DNA from: Treponema sp. | Lineage (GTDB): Bacteria > Spirochaetota > Spirochaetia > Treponematales > Treponemataceae | Direction of reading: 5' to 3' | Assembly (NCBI GenBank): GCA_017935745.1 | Contig: JAGBGX010000009.1 | Location: 310,001 to 374,000, forward strand | Length of the DNA stretch: 64,000 nucleotides | In this document: positions 1 through 7,629 of the stretch, piece after piece | Layout: every line of letters begins with the position of its first letter | Position numbering within the stretch: position 1 is the first letter of the stretch | The notes under the pieces: model-generated | The model's input: only the letters and a program-made list of their open reading frames with translations | Database searches by the model: none | What the model was told of the DNA's origin: nothing | Translations under genes and position numbers: made by a program

Positions 1-153
1 GGAACACAGAAGCTCGAAAAGGAAGTCCGCGGAATTTTCTGGCGGTATCTGTCGTTCCCTCAGGCTTTAAAGGACGACTTAAAGAAAAGAAGCCTCGTGT
101 ATCAGGAGCTTTTCCAGCGCGATATAAACCGAAGCATGAGCGATGGATATTGA
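1..153 (+). CDS. 3' end of an unidentified protein gene (partial)
   Basis: An open frame runs in from the left edge and stops at TGA 151-153, giving the last 50 residues of a protein. They are charged and probably helical (ending INRSMSDGY) and show no motif I can assign to a family. A strong intrinsic terminator follows about 20 nt after the stop, which supports a real transcript end on the plus strand. The function cannot be judged from this fragment. Confidence 0.6.
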   Translation, partial: GTQKLEKEVRGIFWRYLSFPQALKDDLKKRSLVYQELFQRDINRSMSDGY

Positions 154-172
154 TAGGCAGGAAAATTATATT

Positions 173-221
173 AACGACCGTTAGTTAGTTTAGAAGGACG
201 CTAACTAACGGTCGTTTTTTT
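173..221 (+). terminator. Rho-independent terminator
   Basis: A 16-bp perfect stem pairs AACGACCGTTAGTTAG (173-188) with CTAACTAACGGTCGTT (201-216). The loop is 12 nt and the stem runs into seven T residues (215-221). It ends the transcript of the partial gene at the left edge. The right arm recurs almost unchanged at 12315-12330. Confidence 0.85.
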
Positions 222-260
222 GTGCGGAGAATTTCATATGCTGATGTTTGCACTAAGAGT

Positions 261-1223
261 TCATTGTCCTGCCTGAAGAAGAGTCCAAAATTCCTTGTCT
301 TCCTGCCCGATTCTCCAGAAGCCGATGTTTATAATATTTTTTTCCTTGAGCATCTGGCACCGCTGTGCAAGGGAATCCTTGTCATCAAAATATCCTGTGA
401 CAGTGACTTCGGCTTTAAATGAAAAGTGCGGAATGCCGTCTGTCCGCTGTACGCGCGGCGACTTGTTTTCCCGCAGGATTCTGTTGATTCCGCTGTTGTA
501 CCATGCCTTGGAGTAGCTGGGGCTTGTCCACGTTCTTCCGTAGAACGGCATTCCCATGATGATTTTTTCAAGCGGAAGTTCTTTCAGGGCATGATCGGCA
601 ATCTTCTGGCACCAGTCCATTCCTGCAACCGGCCCGGGCTTGCTTGTTGACCAGTGCTGGTCGTATGCCATTATAAAAATCCTGTCAACATACGGCTCAA
701 GCGAAGCATAATCATACACATCGTCTTGCTTCGGTTTCATACGTGCGGGAACACAGATTGAAAGCATTTTGTCTTTCCCGATGCTTTTTCTGAGCATTTT
801 TAGGAATGACTTGAAATTTTTTTCATCTCTGGGCGGAATAAGCTCAAAGTCTATCTGAAGTCCGTCATAGTCTTTCGCAGCTTCTGCCAGGGAGCGCACG
901 ATTTTTTTTGTAACGCCGTATTTTGGCTCAAGTACAAAATGGCTCAGCGAGCGGCTTTCACAGATGGCTGCAAGGTGAACTCGTCCTCGGTAGCTTTCAG
1001 GCAGTTTTTTTCTGTCCGGGACAAAGGGGATTTCTCCGTACTGATCTATTTCCGCGCTGAAATAGCAAAGGTCCGTGACTGGTATGTCAGGGGAAAATTC
1101 GTTTTCATATCCGCTCATGACATATCCCCATGTTTCCGCGAACTGAAATTTTCGCTCTTCATCAGAAAATAATAGTGCTGCACATGAAGCTGCCAGCAGA
1201 AAGAATAAAGTCAGTTTTTTCAA
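261..1223 (-). CDS. Exported glycoside hydrolase family 18 (chitinase/YaaH-like) protein
   Basis: This 320-residue protein has an N-terminal signal sequence (about 20 residues, hydrophobic core LTLFFLLAA). Its GH18 TIM-barrel catalytic motif is DGLQIDFE around residues 120-127, with Glu127 as the expected acid/base of the DxxDxDxE signature, and FIMAYDQHW follows. Single-domain GH18 proteins of this size include chitinases, endo-N-acetylglucosaminidases and peptidoglycan-active enzymes, so the substrate is open. The start is TTG at 1223 with AGGAG upstream; no ATG is better placed. LAASC could be a lipobox, but hydrophobic residues follow it, so cleavage by signal peptidase I is also possible. 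The gene lies 56 nt downstream of ftsK and is probably co-transcribed with it. Confidence 0.85.
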   Translation of the reverse strand: MKKLTLFFLLAASCAALLFSDEERKFQFAETWGYVMSGYENEFSPDIPVTDLCYFSAEIDQYGEIPFVPDRKKLPESYRGRVHLAAICESRSLSHFVLEPKYGVTKKIVRSLAEAAKDYDGLQIDFELIPPRDEKNFKSFLKMLRKSIGKDKMLSICVPARMKPKQDDVYDYASLEPYVDRIFIMAYDQHWSTSKPGPVAGMDWCQKIADHALKELPLEKIIMGMPFYGRTWTSPSYSKAWYNSGINRILRENKSPRVQRTDGIPHFSFKAEVTVTGYFDDKDSLAQRCQMLKEKNIINIGFWRIGQEDKEFWTLLQAGQ

Positions 1224-1279
1224 AATATGCTCCTGATTTTTGTGGAGAGTTTCAGCACGGTGCTTGCGCTGGGCGTTTT

Positions 1280-4138
1280 TTATGGCATGTGGATGATTTC
1301 ACGCGGCTTTGAGCCGTTTGCGGGGCCTACAATTCCGCGTTCTTCCATTTCCTCTACAAGCCGGGCGGCCCTGTTGTATCCAATGCTGAGCCTGCGCTGA
1401 ATGTAGCTTGCGCTTGCCTTTCCGGCTTGGATTACAATGTCCAGCGCCTTTTCATACAGCGGATCTTCTCCTCCTTCATTGAACAGGGAAAGCTGATCCG
1501 GGTTTTCTCCGTCTTCGTCATCAATAAAAATTTCATCGTCAATATATTCAGGCTCGCCCCATTTCTTCACTTCCTCAACAACATTTTCCACTTCCTGATC
1601 GCTTACAAAAGCTCCTTGAATCCGCACTGGAAACGGATCTGTCGCGCTGGCATACAGCATGTCGCCTTTTCCGAGCAGTTTTTCCGCTCCGACCTGATCA
1701 ATGATAATCCGGCTGTCCATTTTTGCTGCGACCATGAATGCAATCCGGCTCGGAATGTTTGCCTTTATAAGCCCGGTGATGACATCTACAGACGGACGCT
1801 GCGTAGCAAGGACAAGGTGAATTCCGACAGCACGGCTCATGGCAGCAAGGCGGGCGACAACTCCTTCCAAGGCTTTTCCTGTTGTTGCCATAAGGTCAGC
1901 AAATTCATCAATAATGACAATCAGGTACGGGAGCTTTTCTGTTGCTATATGCTGCTCTGAAATTTTCTTGTTGTAGTTTGAAATGTCACGGCAGCCCATG
2001 CTGTCCAGAACTGCATATCTGCGCTCCATTTCGCACAGGCAGTACTGAAGCGCCTGCATTGCCTTTTTCGGCTCGGTGATTACGGGAGTGAGAAGATGCG
2101 GAATTCCGTTGTACAGCTTCAGCTCTACGATTTTTGGATCGATTAAAATCATTTTTACTTCATACGGACTGCGTTTGTACAGAATGCTCAGAATCATGCT
2201 GTTTACGCATACGGATTTTCCTGCGCCCGTAGAACCGGCAATCAGAAGATGCGGCGTTTTTACAAGATCCATAATCTGCGTTTCTCCCTGAATGTCTTTT
2301 CCAAGGACAGCAGGCACTGCCATTTTTTTCCATTCGCTGCGCTGCTGCTCAATGCATTCACGGAAAGAAACGATTGCCCTGTTTCTGTTCGGCACTTCGA
2401 TTCCGACTGCTTTTTTTCCTGGAATCGGCGCGACAATGCGGACTGAGCTGGCTGCAAGACGCAGCGCGATATTGTCAGAAAGCGCGACAATTCTGCTGAG
2501 CTTTACTCCGGGAGCCGGAAGAATTTCAAACATTGTGACGACCGGGCCTTTGCGTATGCCGGTAACTTCCGCATCAATCTTGAATTCGCTTAAAGTGGCT
2601 TTCAGGCTGTTTGCCGCCTGTTCCGTTTCCGAGTCGATAATCCAGTACTTGTTTTCATCGTATGCGGTGAGCAAATCTGTTGCAATTTTATACGGGCCGC
2701 TTTTTTTCTTTTTGGGCGGAATCGGAATGCTTCTTTCTGTTCCGTCTTCTGATGTGACAATGGCATTGGAAGCTGAAGGCTGAATTTCAGTTTTTTCAAC
2801 TTGGGCGCGCGCATCTTCTTCCATTCTTGAAAAGACAGTTTCCAGTCCTGAGTCTTTTGCCAGCCGCGGATTTTCCTGGACAGCCGGATATTCCGTCTGA
2901 AAGGACTTCTGCTCGCTGTACGGCTCAGGTTCCGGCTCTTCTTCTGCATATTCATTCAGTTCTTCTGGCTCTTCGCTGATAGTTTCGTCCAGAGAATCCT
3001 GAATATCAGGCTCTTCCTGATCTTCAGAGAATGAAAAAAATTCTTTGTCCTGTTCTTCAGAAGAAGGCTCTGAATTTTCCGGCTCCTGCAAAACTGTTTC
3101 GTCTGTTTCTTCCAGTTCCAGAGACTGTTCCGTCTGATCTTCGTACTCAGGCTCTTCAAATGCAATTTCATACGGCACAGAATCTCCGGCAGTTTTTTCC
3201 GGGAGCATGGGCTGCGTTTCATCTGCGTTTTCCTGCTGCGCCAGTTCTTCTGTAAGGCTCATGGATTTTTTTTCAAACTGATCTATTATGTCTTCGTCAG
3301 TTTCATCAAGCAAATCGTCCGGCTCATCCGGCTCTTCAGCAAGCTCAATCTCTTCAGCAGGAACAGGCTCTTCTTCCGTTTCTTCAGCGGATTCCGTTAT
3401 TTCAGGAGCGGAAACAGTTCCCTTTACGTTTCCTTCTGAATCAATAGACCAGACTCCCTGCACTTTTTTTACAGGGATTTCAAATTCTGCTTCTTCAGGT
3501 TCCGCCAGCTCTGTTTTTTCCGGCGTGGATTCCGGCTCCGGCTCTTTTTCTTTATGTTCTGGTTCTGAAGGCTCAGGCTCGCTTTCGGTTTTCGGAGCAT
3601 CCTGGGTTCTTTTTTTTTGCTTGAAGGCGGCAACAGCGGAAATTTTTTGCGTAAGAAGGCTTTTTATTTTTTTCGGGCTGACTGTTTTTCCGCCGGACAG
3701 CGTTTTTTCCAGATAGGTTGCGGCAGTCACTGCAAGCAGATATTCAAGCGCAACCAGAAGAAACGCTATGGCAAGAAGCGTTATGATTTTTACGACTGCG
3801 ACTGGACTTGCATCCTGGGCTGCAATCGCCATGCAGGTACGCTCGGCAACAACAAGAGTAAAGAATGGGACAACGCTTATAAGCAGTATGAATGCTCTCT
3901 GAATAGACCATTTTGCGCTCAGGCAGAACGCTCCTGCGGCAAAGAAAAAGGCAGGAATCAGAACAGAGCAGAATCCATAGACGGAAACAATCATTTCTCC
4001 GAGCTTGACGATGCTGCTTTTATACGGTGCGGTTCCGAAATCAAGAATTCCGAGAAAAAGCCCGATAGAAAATACTGCCGCAACACAAAACAGAATGATT
4101 CCAGTGCAGAGTGCGGCAATCCGTTCTTTTCTAGTCAT
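1280..4138 (-). CDS. ftsK: DNA translocase FtsK/SpoIIIE
   Basis: This 952-residue protein has three parts. Residues 1-150 hold about four membrane segments. Residues 160-460 form a highly acidic Glu/Pro-rich linker. The C-terminal half is the motor, with Walker A GSTGAGKS, Walker B LIVIIDEFADLM and a final winged-helix gamma domain (RRLSIGYNRAARLVEEMEERG) that reads KOPS-like DNA signals. FtsK pumps chromosome ends through the division septum and activates XerCD dimer resolution. The start ATG at 4138 is preceded by GGAAGGTG. The acidic linker produces long low-complexity open frames on the opposite strand that are not genes. Confidence 0.97.
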   Translation of the reverse strand: MTRKERIAALCTGIILFCVAAVFSIGLFLGILDFGTAPYKSSIVKLGEMIVSVYGFCSVLIPAFFFAAGAFCLSAKWSIQRAFILLISVVPFFTLVVAERTCMAIAAQDASPVAVVKIITLLAIAFLLVALEYLLAVTAATYLEKTLSGGKTVSPKKIKSLLTQKISAVAAFKQKKRTQDAPKTESEPEPSEPEHKEKEPEPESTPEKTELAEPEEAEFEIPVKKVQGVWSIDSEGNVKGTVSAPEITESAEETEEEPVPAEEIELAEEPDEPDDLLDETDEDIIDQFEKKSMSLTEELAQQENADETQPMLPEKTAGDSVPYEIAFEEPEYEDQTEQSLELEETDETVLQEPENSEPSSEEQDKEFFSFSEDQEEPDIQDSLDETISEEPEELNEYAEEEPEPEPYSEQKSFQTEYPAVQENPRLAKDSGLETVFSRMEEDARAQVEKTEIQPSASNAIVTSEDGTERSIPIPPKKKKSGPYKIATDLLTAYDENKYWIIDSETEQAANSLKATLSEFKIDAEVTGIRKGPVVTMFEILPAPGVKLSRIVALSDNIALRLAASSVRIVAPIPGKKAVGIEVPNRNRAIVSFRECIEQQRSEWKKMAVPAVLGKDIQGETQIMDLVKTPHLLIAGSTGAGKSVCVNSMILSILYKRSPYEVKMILIDPKIVELKLYNGIPHLLTPVITEPKKAMQALQYCLCEMERRYAVLDSMGCRDISNYNKKISEQHIATEKLPYLIVIIDEFADLMATTGKALEGVVARLAAMSRAVGIHLVLATQRPSVDVITGLIKANIPSRIAFMVAAKMDSRIIIDQVGAEKLLGKGDMLYASATDPFPVRIQGAFVSDQEVENVVEEVKKWGEPEYIDDEIFIDDEDGENPDQLSLFNEGGEDPLYEKALDIVIQAGKASASYIQRRLSIGYNRAARLVEEMEERGIVGPANGSKPREIIHMP

Positions 4139-4202
4139 TGTATTTTCACCTTCCAGTGGCTGTCAGTCAAAAAAAGGACAAACCCTCGGTATAGTATCGG
4201 AT

Positions 4203-4314
4203 TTTTTAAATGCGGAGTTAAGCACGTATGCATTGCAATATCATCATTTTCTGATTCGTGCGGAGGTTTCATACCCCGGCGCTTGCATCAAGATATGTTG
4301 ATTTTTAAATGCGG
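4203..4314. repeat. About 112-bp intergenic module bounded by 13-bp direct repeats
   Basis: TTTTTAAATGCGG occurs at 4203-4215 and again at 4302-4314. The stretch between them contains one member of a dispersed hairpin family (GATTCGTGC core at 4252-4260). The arrangement resembles a small inserted intergenic element with a duplicated end sequence, but no transposase or terminal inverted repeat is visible. Confidence 0.4.
4252..4300. repeat. Dispersed GATTCGTGC hairpin element, copy 1 (degenerate stem)
   Basis: This stretch shares the blocks GATTCGTGCGGAGG, TTCATAC and CGCTTGC with the elements at 29261-29321 and 46097-46140. Here the outer stem is poor: CATAC on the left and TATG on the right still pair, but the middle does not. 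This looks like a decayed copy. Confidence 0.45.
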
Positions 4315-4324
4315 CTGCCTTGTA

Positions 4325-4353
4325 TTGACAGGCTTTGCGAAAAAATATAGCAT
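4325..4353 (+). promoter_or_regulatory. Sigma-70-type promoter for the isochorismatase leader
   Basis: TTGACA (4325-4330), a 17-nt spacer and TAGCAT (4348-4353). The expected transcription start lies near 4360, exactly at an ATG that opens a nine-codon reading frame. Confidence 0.65.
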
Positions 4354-4359
4354 AGATAT

Positions 4360-4414
4360 ATGACGAAGATGTCAGTTTTCCCTTGCTAGCGGGGCGACTG
4401 ACATCTTTTTTTTT
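4360..4414 (+). promoter_or_regulatory. Candidate attenuator: leaderless nine-codon minigene overlapping a terminator hairpin
   Basis: ATG at 4360 opens the frame MTKMSVFPC, stopping at TAG 4387-4389. AGATGTCAGT (4367-4376) pairs with ACTGACATCT (4397-4406); an inner CCC/GGG pair extends the stem and nine T residues follow (4406-4414). The minigene reads through the 5' arm of the stem and stops in the loop, so a translating ribosome would melt the terminator. The ribosome-binding site of the downstream gene begins two or three bases after the T run. The hairpin and T run are seen directly; regulation is inferred. Confidence 0.5.
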
Positions 4415-4429
4415 GCGGAGGTGCTGATT

Positions 4430-5158
4430 ATGAAAGAATTGAAAAAGTGGTCTGTGCTAGCGGCGTTCTGTGCGCTGGCAGTCTGCGGATGCTCAAAAAA
4501 AACATCTGCGCGCTCCGTTGCGCCTGCGGAAAGCGAGACAATCGGAATGTCCGGGCGCGCGACGGTCAGTTCAGACGGTGGAAACGCGCAGTCTGATGTC
4601 GCTATTCTGATCATTGATATGCAGAACGATTTTGTGCTTCCGGGGGCAGTGCTGTGTGTTGCCGGGGCGCAGGCGACCATTCCGACGATACAGGATTTGC
4701 TTTCGTATGGACGCTCAAAAGGCTGGCATATTATCCATGTAATCCGCGAGCACCGCTATTCCGGCTGCGATGTGGATTTGCCGCGCGTTCCGCTGTTCGC
4801 TGACGGAAAGCAAGGCTACTGTGTGCCGGGTACGAAAGGCTGGGAAATTGTGGAAGGGCTTGAGCCGAAGCAGGGCGACATTATCGTGAGCAAACGGCGC
4901 AACAGCGGCTTTTTCCAGACGGAACTAGATATGGTGCTGCGGAGGCTTGGCGTAAAAACGGTTGTTCTTACGGGAACGCAGTATCCCAACTGTGTGCGCG
5001 GAACCGTCGTTGATGCAATGTGCTACGATTACAACACTGTTGTCTGCACCGATGCGTGCTCTGCAAAAACGCCGGAAGTTGCCGAGGCGAACATCTTTGA
5101 CATGAAAAACATGGGAATCATCTGCATTCCGCTTGCGGAACTGAAAACGCGGCTGTAG
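4430..5158 (+). CDS. Isochorismatase-family cysteine hydrolase, predicted lipoprotein
   Basis: The 242-residue protein begins with a lipoprotein signal (MKELKKWSVL..., lipobox region LAVCGC at residues 16-21). From about residue 56 it has an isochorismatase-like hydrolase domain. The expected catalytic triad is present: Asp63 in LIIDMQNDF, Lys155 in SKRRNSGFF and Cys188 in TGTQYPNCVRG. Family members hydrolyse isochorismate, nicotinamide or other amides; the substrate here is unknown. Most relatives are cytoplasmic, so export as a lipoprotein is notable. ATG 4430 was chosen because GGAGG lies 8 nt upstream; an in-frame GTG at 4421 overlaps that site. A terminator follows at 5168. Confidence 0.85.
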   Translation: MKELKKWSVLAAFCALAVCGCSKKTSARSVAPAESETIGMSGRATVSSDGGNAQSDVAILIIDMQNDFVLPGAVLCVAGAQATIPTIQDLLSYGRSKGWHIIHVIREHRYSGCDVDLPRVPLFADGKQGYCVPGTKGWEIVEGLEPKQGDIIVSKRRNSGFFQTELDMVLRRLGVKTVVLTGTQYPNCVRGTVVDAMCYDYNTVVCTDACSAKTPEVAEANIFDMKNMGIICIPLAELKTRL

Positions 5159-5167
5159 CAGCTGGAC

Positions 5168-5204
5168 GGGACTGTCCAAAAAGTTTGGGCAGCCCCATTT
5201 TTTT
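5168..5204 (+). terminator. Rho-independent terminator
   Basis: GGGACTGTCCAAA (5168-5180) pairs with TTTGGGCAGCCCC (5184-5196) around an AAG loop, followed by an A and seven T residues. It ends the isochorismatase transcript. The core CTGTCCAAAAAG...TGGGCAGCC is shared with the terminator at 9943-9972. Confidence 0.85.
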
Positions 5205-5245
5205 CGCGGTATTCGGTTTTTCCTGCGGAATTTGGCGCGGAGAAG

Positions 5246-5274
5246 TTGCAAAAAATGCCCGATGTCTGTATACT
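5246..5274 (+). promoter_or_regulatory. Promoter of rsmI, predicted leaderless start
   Basis: TTGCAA (5246-5251), a 17-nt spacer and TATACT (5269-5274). The GTG start codon of rsmI is at 5285, only 10 nt after the -10 box, so the mRNA would carry at most about four untranslated bases. Confidence 0.7.
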
Positions 5275-5284
5275 TTAAAGCAGG

Positions 5285-6004
5285 GTGTCAGAATTATATA
5301 TTGTAGCAACTCCTATCGGCAATTTGGGAGATATAACGTTCAGGGCGCTGGAGACATTTAAAAGTGCTGATGTTATTGCGGCAGAGGACACACGCCATAC
5401 ACTGCAGCTTTTAAATCACTTTGAAATCAGGAAGCCGCTGATCAGCTGCCGTTCCCATAATGAGCAGCTTGCATCTGAAAAGATAATTCAGCTTCTTGAT
5501 GAAGGGAAGCGCGTTGCCTATGCAAGCGATGCCGGAACTCCCGGAATAAGCGATCCTGGAGCCGTGCTTGCCGGAAATGCGCGGAAAGCGGGACATACGG
5601 TCATTCCTGTTCCCGGTCCGTGTGCCTTTGCAGCATTAGCGAGCGTTGCCGGGGCCGGCGGAAAGACACTCGTCTTTGAAGGATTTCTTTCTCCCAAGCC
5701 GGGCAGAAGAAAGAGCAGGCTGCGGGAGCTTCTTGCGGCCGGAGATGCGGTGATTTTGTATGAAAGCCCGTATCGGATTGTAAAGCTTTTGTCGGATATT
5801 GCCGATATTGATGGCGGCAGACGCATTGTTGTAGGCCGTGAGCTTACTAAGCTGCACGAGGAGATAACAGAAGGCACCGCGCAGGCAGTGCTTGCAGATT
5901 ACGGTTCCAGAGACAAGGTGATGGGCGAATTTGCGGTTTTTATTTCTGGAAATAAAAAGGTAAAGATTCCGGCAGAATCTTCCGATAATGAAAGCGAGGC
6001 ATGA
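5285..6004 (+). CDS. rsmI: 16S rRNA (cytidine1402-2'-O)-methyltransferase RsmI
   Basis: The 239-residue protein is a tetrapyrrole-methylase-fold enzyme that 2'-O-methylates C1402 in the ribosomal P site using S-adenosylmethionine. It opens with the family signature VATPIGNLGDITFRALE, then AEDTRHT, SDAGTPGISDPG and a VPGPCA loop. The start is GTG at 5285; AGG directly before it is too close to act as a ribosome-binding site, and the promoter geometry points to a leaderless message. flgM follows with one base between the stop and the first candidate ATG. Confidence 0.96.
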   Translation: MSELYIVATPIGNLGDITFRALETFKSADVIAAEDTRHTLQLLNHFEIRKPLISCRSHNEQLASEKIIQLLDEGKRVAYASDAGTPGISDPGAVLAGNARKAGHTVIPVPGPCAFAALASVAGAGGKTLVFEGFLSPKPGRRKSRLRELLAAGDAVILYESPYRIVKLLSDIADIDGGRRIVVGRELTKLHEEITEGTAQAVLADYGSRDKVMGEFAVFISGNKKVKIPAESSDNESEA

Positions 6005-6005
6005 T

Positions 6006-6293
6006 ATGATGATAAACAAGATTTCAGAGGTTAATGCTCTAAACACACTGCAGAATACAAAGCGCTCAAACAGCGTTTCAAATTCTCAGCATGTATCTGA
6101 TGAAATCAGCGTTTCTGATGAAGCCAAAGCAATGGCTGAGGCAATGTTCATGAAAGAAGTGGCAGCAGAAACGCCGGATGTTCGTTCAGATGTGGTGGAA
6201 AAGATTAAGCTCAAGATTCAGGATCCGAATTATCTCAGCGAAGAGACAATTGCAGCGACAGCTGACCGGATTTTGAGTGCTTACGGTTTTTAA
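6006..6293 (+). CDS. flgM: Flagellar anti-sigma-28 factor FlgM
   Basis: The 95-residue protein has a Ser/Asn-rich, disordered N-terminal half. The C-terminal sigma-binding region matches the FlgM domain: TPDVRSDVVEKIKLKIQDP, then YLSEETIAATADRIL. FlgM holds FliA (sigma-28) inactive until the flagellar hook is built, which suits a motile spirochaete. ATG 6006 or ATG 6009 is the start, with GAGG at 5996-5999; upstream in-frame codons lie inside rsmI. It is probably co-transcribed with rsmI and ends at the terminator at 6322. Confidence 0.85.
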   Translation: MMINKISEVNALNTLQNTKRSNSVSNSQHVSDEISVSDEAKAMAEAMFMKEVAAETPDVRSDVVEKIKLKIQDPNYLSEETIAATADRILSAYGF

Positions 6294-6321
6294 TTCCGTA
6301 TATGCTTTCAGGGGATAAATT

Positions 6322-6350
6322 AGGGCGGAATAGTTCCGCTCTTTTTTTTT
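6322..6350 (+). terminator. Rho-independent terminator after flgM
   Basis: AGGGCGGAA (6322-6330) pairs with TTCCGCTCT (6334-6342, one G-U pair) around a TAG loop, and the T run extends to 6350. Confidence 0.85.
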
Positions 6351-6360
6351 GCAGTTTAAG

Positions 6361-6466
6361 GAGAGTAAGATAAGAGCTGCTCAAATAGCGCAGCTTTTAT
6401 CTGCTTAAAGAGCACGTAAAAAATCAAATCGGAAATAGGCATTTCCTCATTGATTTTTTAGGGGAG
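6361..6466. repeat. Multi-hairpin intergenic element, copy A (short form)
   Basis: The first hairpin pairs AGATAAGAGCTGC (6368-6380) with GCAGCTTTTATCT (6390-6402). The last hairpin pairs AAAAAATCAA with TTGATTTTTT (6418-6459) and has an inner GGAAAT/ATTTCC stem. It ends in GGGGAG, the ribosome-binding site of the next gene. The two middle hairpins found in the copies at 43439 and 50037 are missing here. Confidence 0.6.
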
Positions 6467-6477
6467 TATTTTTCAAG

Positions 6478-7629
6478 ATGGCAGATTTTATATTCAAGAT
6501 TTCACCAAATATTGTTCTTGGCTCATATACAGCGAACAGGCTTGGGCAGTATGCCTTGGAGTATGGCTCGAACTTTCTTGTCATTATGGAACCGATTTTG
6601 AAAGAGTGTGAAGTTGCAGGTAAAATAACAGATTCCCTGGCAGAAAGAAAGGTTGACTATTTTATTTTTGATGAAATTCCTGTTGTCGCAGACACTGAGA
6701 CGGTGCAGGCCGCTTTAAAGCTTGCGAAAAGTGCAAAAGTTCACGGAGTGATTGCTGTGGGCGGAGGAAAAGTACTTTCGCTGGCAAAGATTGTCTGTGC
6801 GCTGTATCATGACAGCCGGACGATATACGACTGCATTGATGGCGATTTTGTTCCGCCGAAGGAAATGCTTCCCCTGATATGTGTTCCAACGACAAACAGG
6901 GACAGCTTTATTTTTACAGACAAAGCCGAAGCTGCAGATTCCCGTTCCTCCAAGGCAAAGCTTATAAAAACGCAGAACGGCCTTTGCCGGCTTGTGCTTT
7001 GGGATCCGAACCTTCAGATTGCCCTTACAGAAAAACAGGTTGCGTGCATGTCGCTGGAGTCCCTTTCATTTGCGGTTGAAGGATATCTCAGCCAGAAAGC
7101 AAATTTTTTCAGTGATATGATTATTGAAAAAGCAGTTCAGCTGCTGGGATATGCCATGGACGGCACTCCCGGCCTTTCAGTCACAACTCCTCAGGAAGTT
7201 CTGCTCACACAGGGCGGATGCATGGCTTCCTTGGGAGCTTCCTGCAGCTCTTTCGGGGCGGCGAATTTGCTTTCCATTGCAATCAATGCCCGGCATGCAA
7301 TTCCGCGCTCTTTGACGTCATCAATTCTTCTTCCGCATATTATTGAAGATGCGGCTTCCTTTAAAGTTGAGCGTCTTGCTGTTCTGGCACGGATTCTCAA
7401 TGCTGCAAAGGAAGGCGACTCTGCTGACGAAGCGGCTGCGGCGCTTGCTGACTATGTCCGGCAGAAAATTGCCAAGGCAAATATTCCGGCGCGGTTAAAG
7501 GAGCTTTCGCTTTCAATAGATCAGCTTTCCCTTGCTGTGGAAGATGCAGGAGACCTTGAATTTATAAATGCGCTTCCGCGCAGCATGACAACGGACGATC
7601 TGTTTGAAATGATAAAAAAGGCGTACTGA
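6478..7629 (+). CDS. Iron-alcohol-dehydrogenase-fold protein lacking metal ligands
   Basis: The 383-residue protein follows the group III (Fe-containing) alcohol/glycerol dehydrogenase fold along its whole length: an N-terminal nucleotide-binding domain with VIAVGGGK and a helical C-terminal domain. The four metal ligands of the family (Asp, His, His, His) fall on Glu194, Phe198, Asn263 and Arg277 in my alignment by eye, and the usual GGGSxxD motif is GGGKVLS. It may bind NAD(P) but is unlikely to hold Fe or Zn normally, so a classical dehydrogenase call is doubtful. The start ATG has GGGGAG at 6461, directly after the hairpin element. The next gene overlaps its stop by one base. Confidence 0.75.
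   Translation: MADFIFKISPNIVLGSYTANRLGQYALEYGSNFLVIMEPILKECEVAGKITDSLAERKVDYFIFDEIPVVADTETVQAALKLAKSAKVHGVIAVGGGKVLSLAKIVCALYHDSRTIYDCIDGDFVPPKEMLPLICVPTTNRDSFIFTDKAEAADSRSSKAKLIKTQNGLCRLVLWDPNLQIALTEKQVACMSLESLSFAVEGYLSQKANFFSDMIIEKAVQLLGYAMDGTPGLSVTTPQEVLLTQGGCMASLGASCSSFGAANLLSIAINARHAIPRSLTSSILLPHIIEDAASFKVERLAVLARILNAAKEGDSADEAAAALADYVRQKIAKANIPARLKELSLSIDQLSLAVEDAGDLEFINALPRSMTTDDLFEMIKKAY

Noticed and set aside
3288..3716. Ser-rich 142-codon open frame on the plus strand
   Set aside because: It is the complement of the Glu/Pro-rich linker of FtsK; low-complexity codons leave the opposite strand open. No ribosome-binding site or family.
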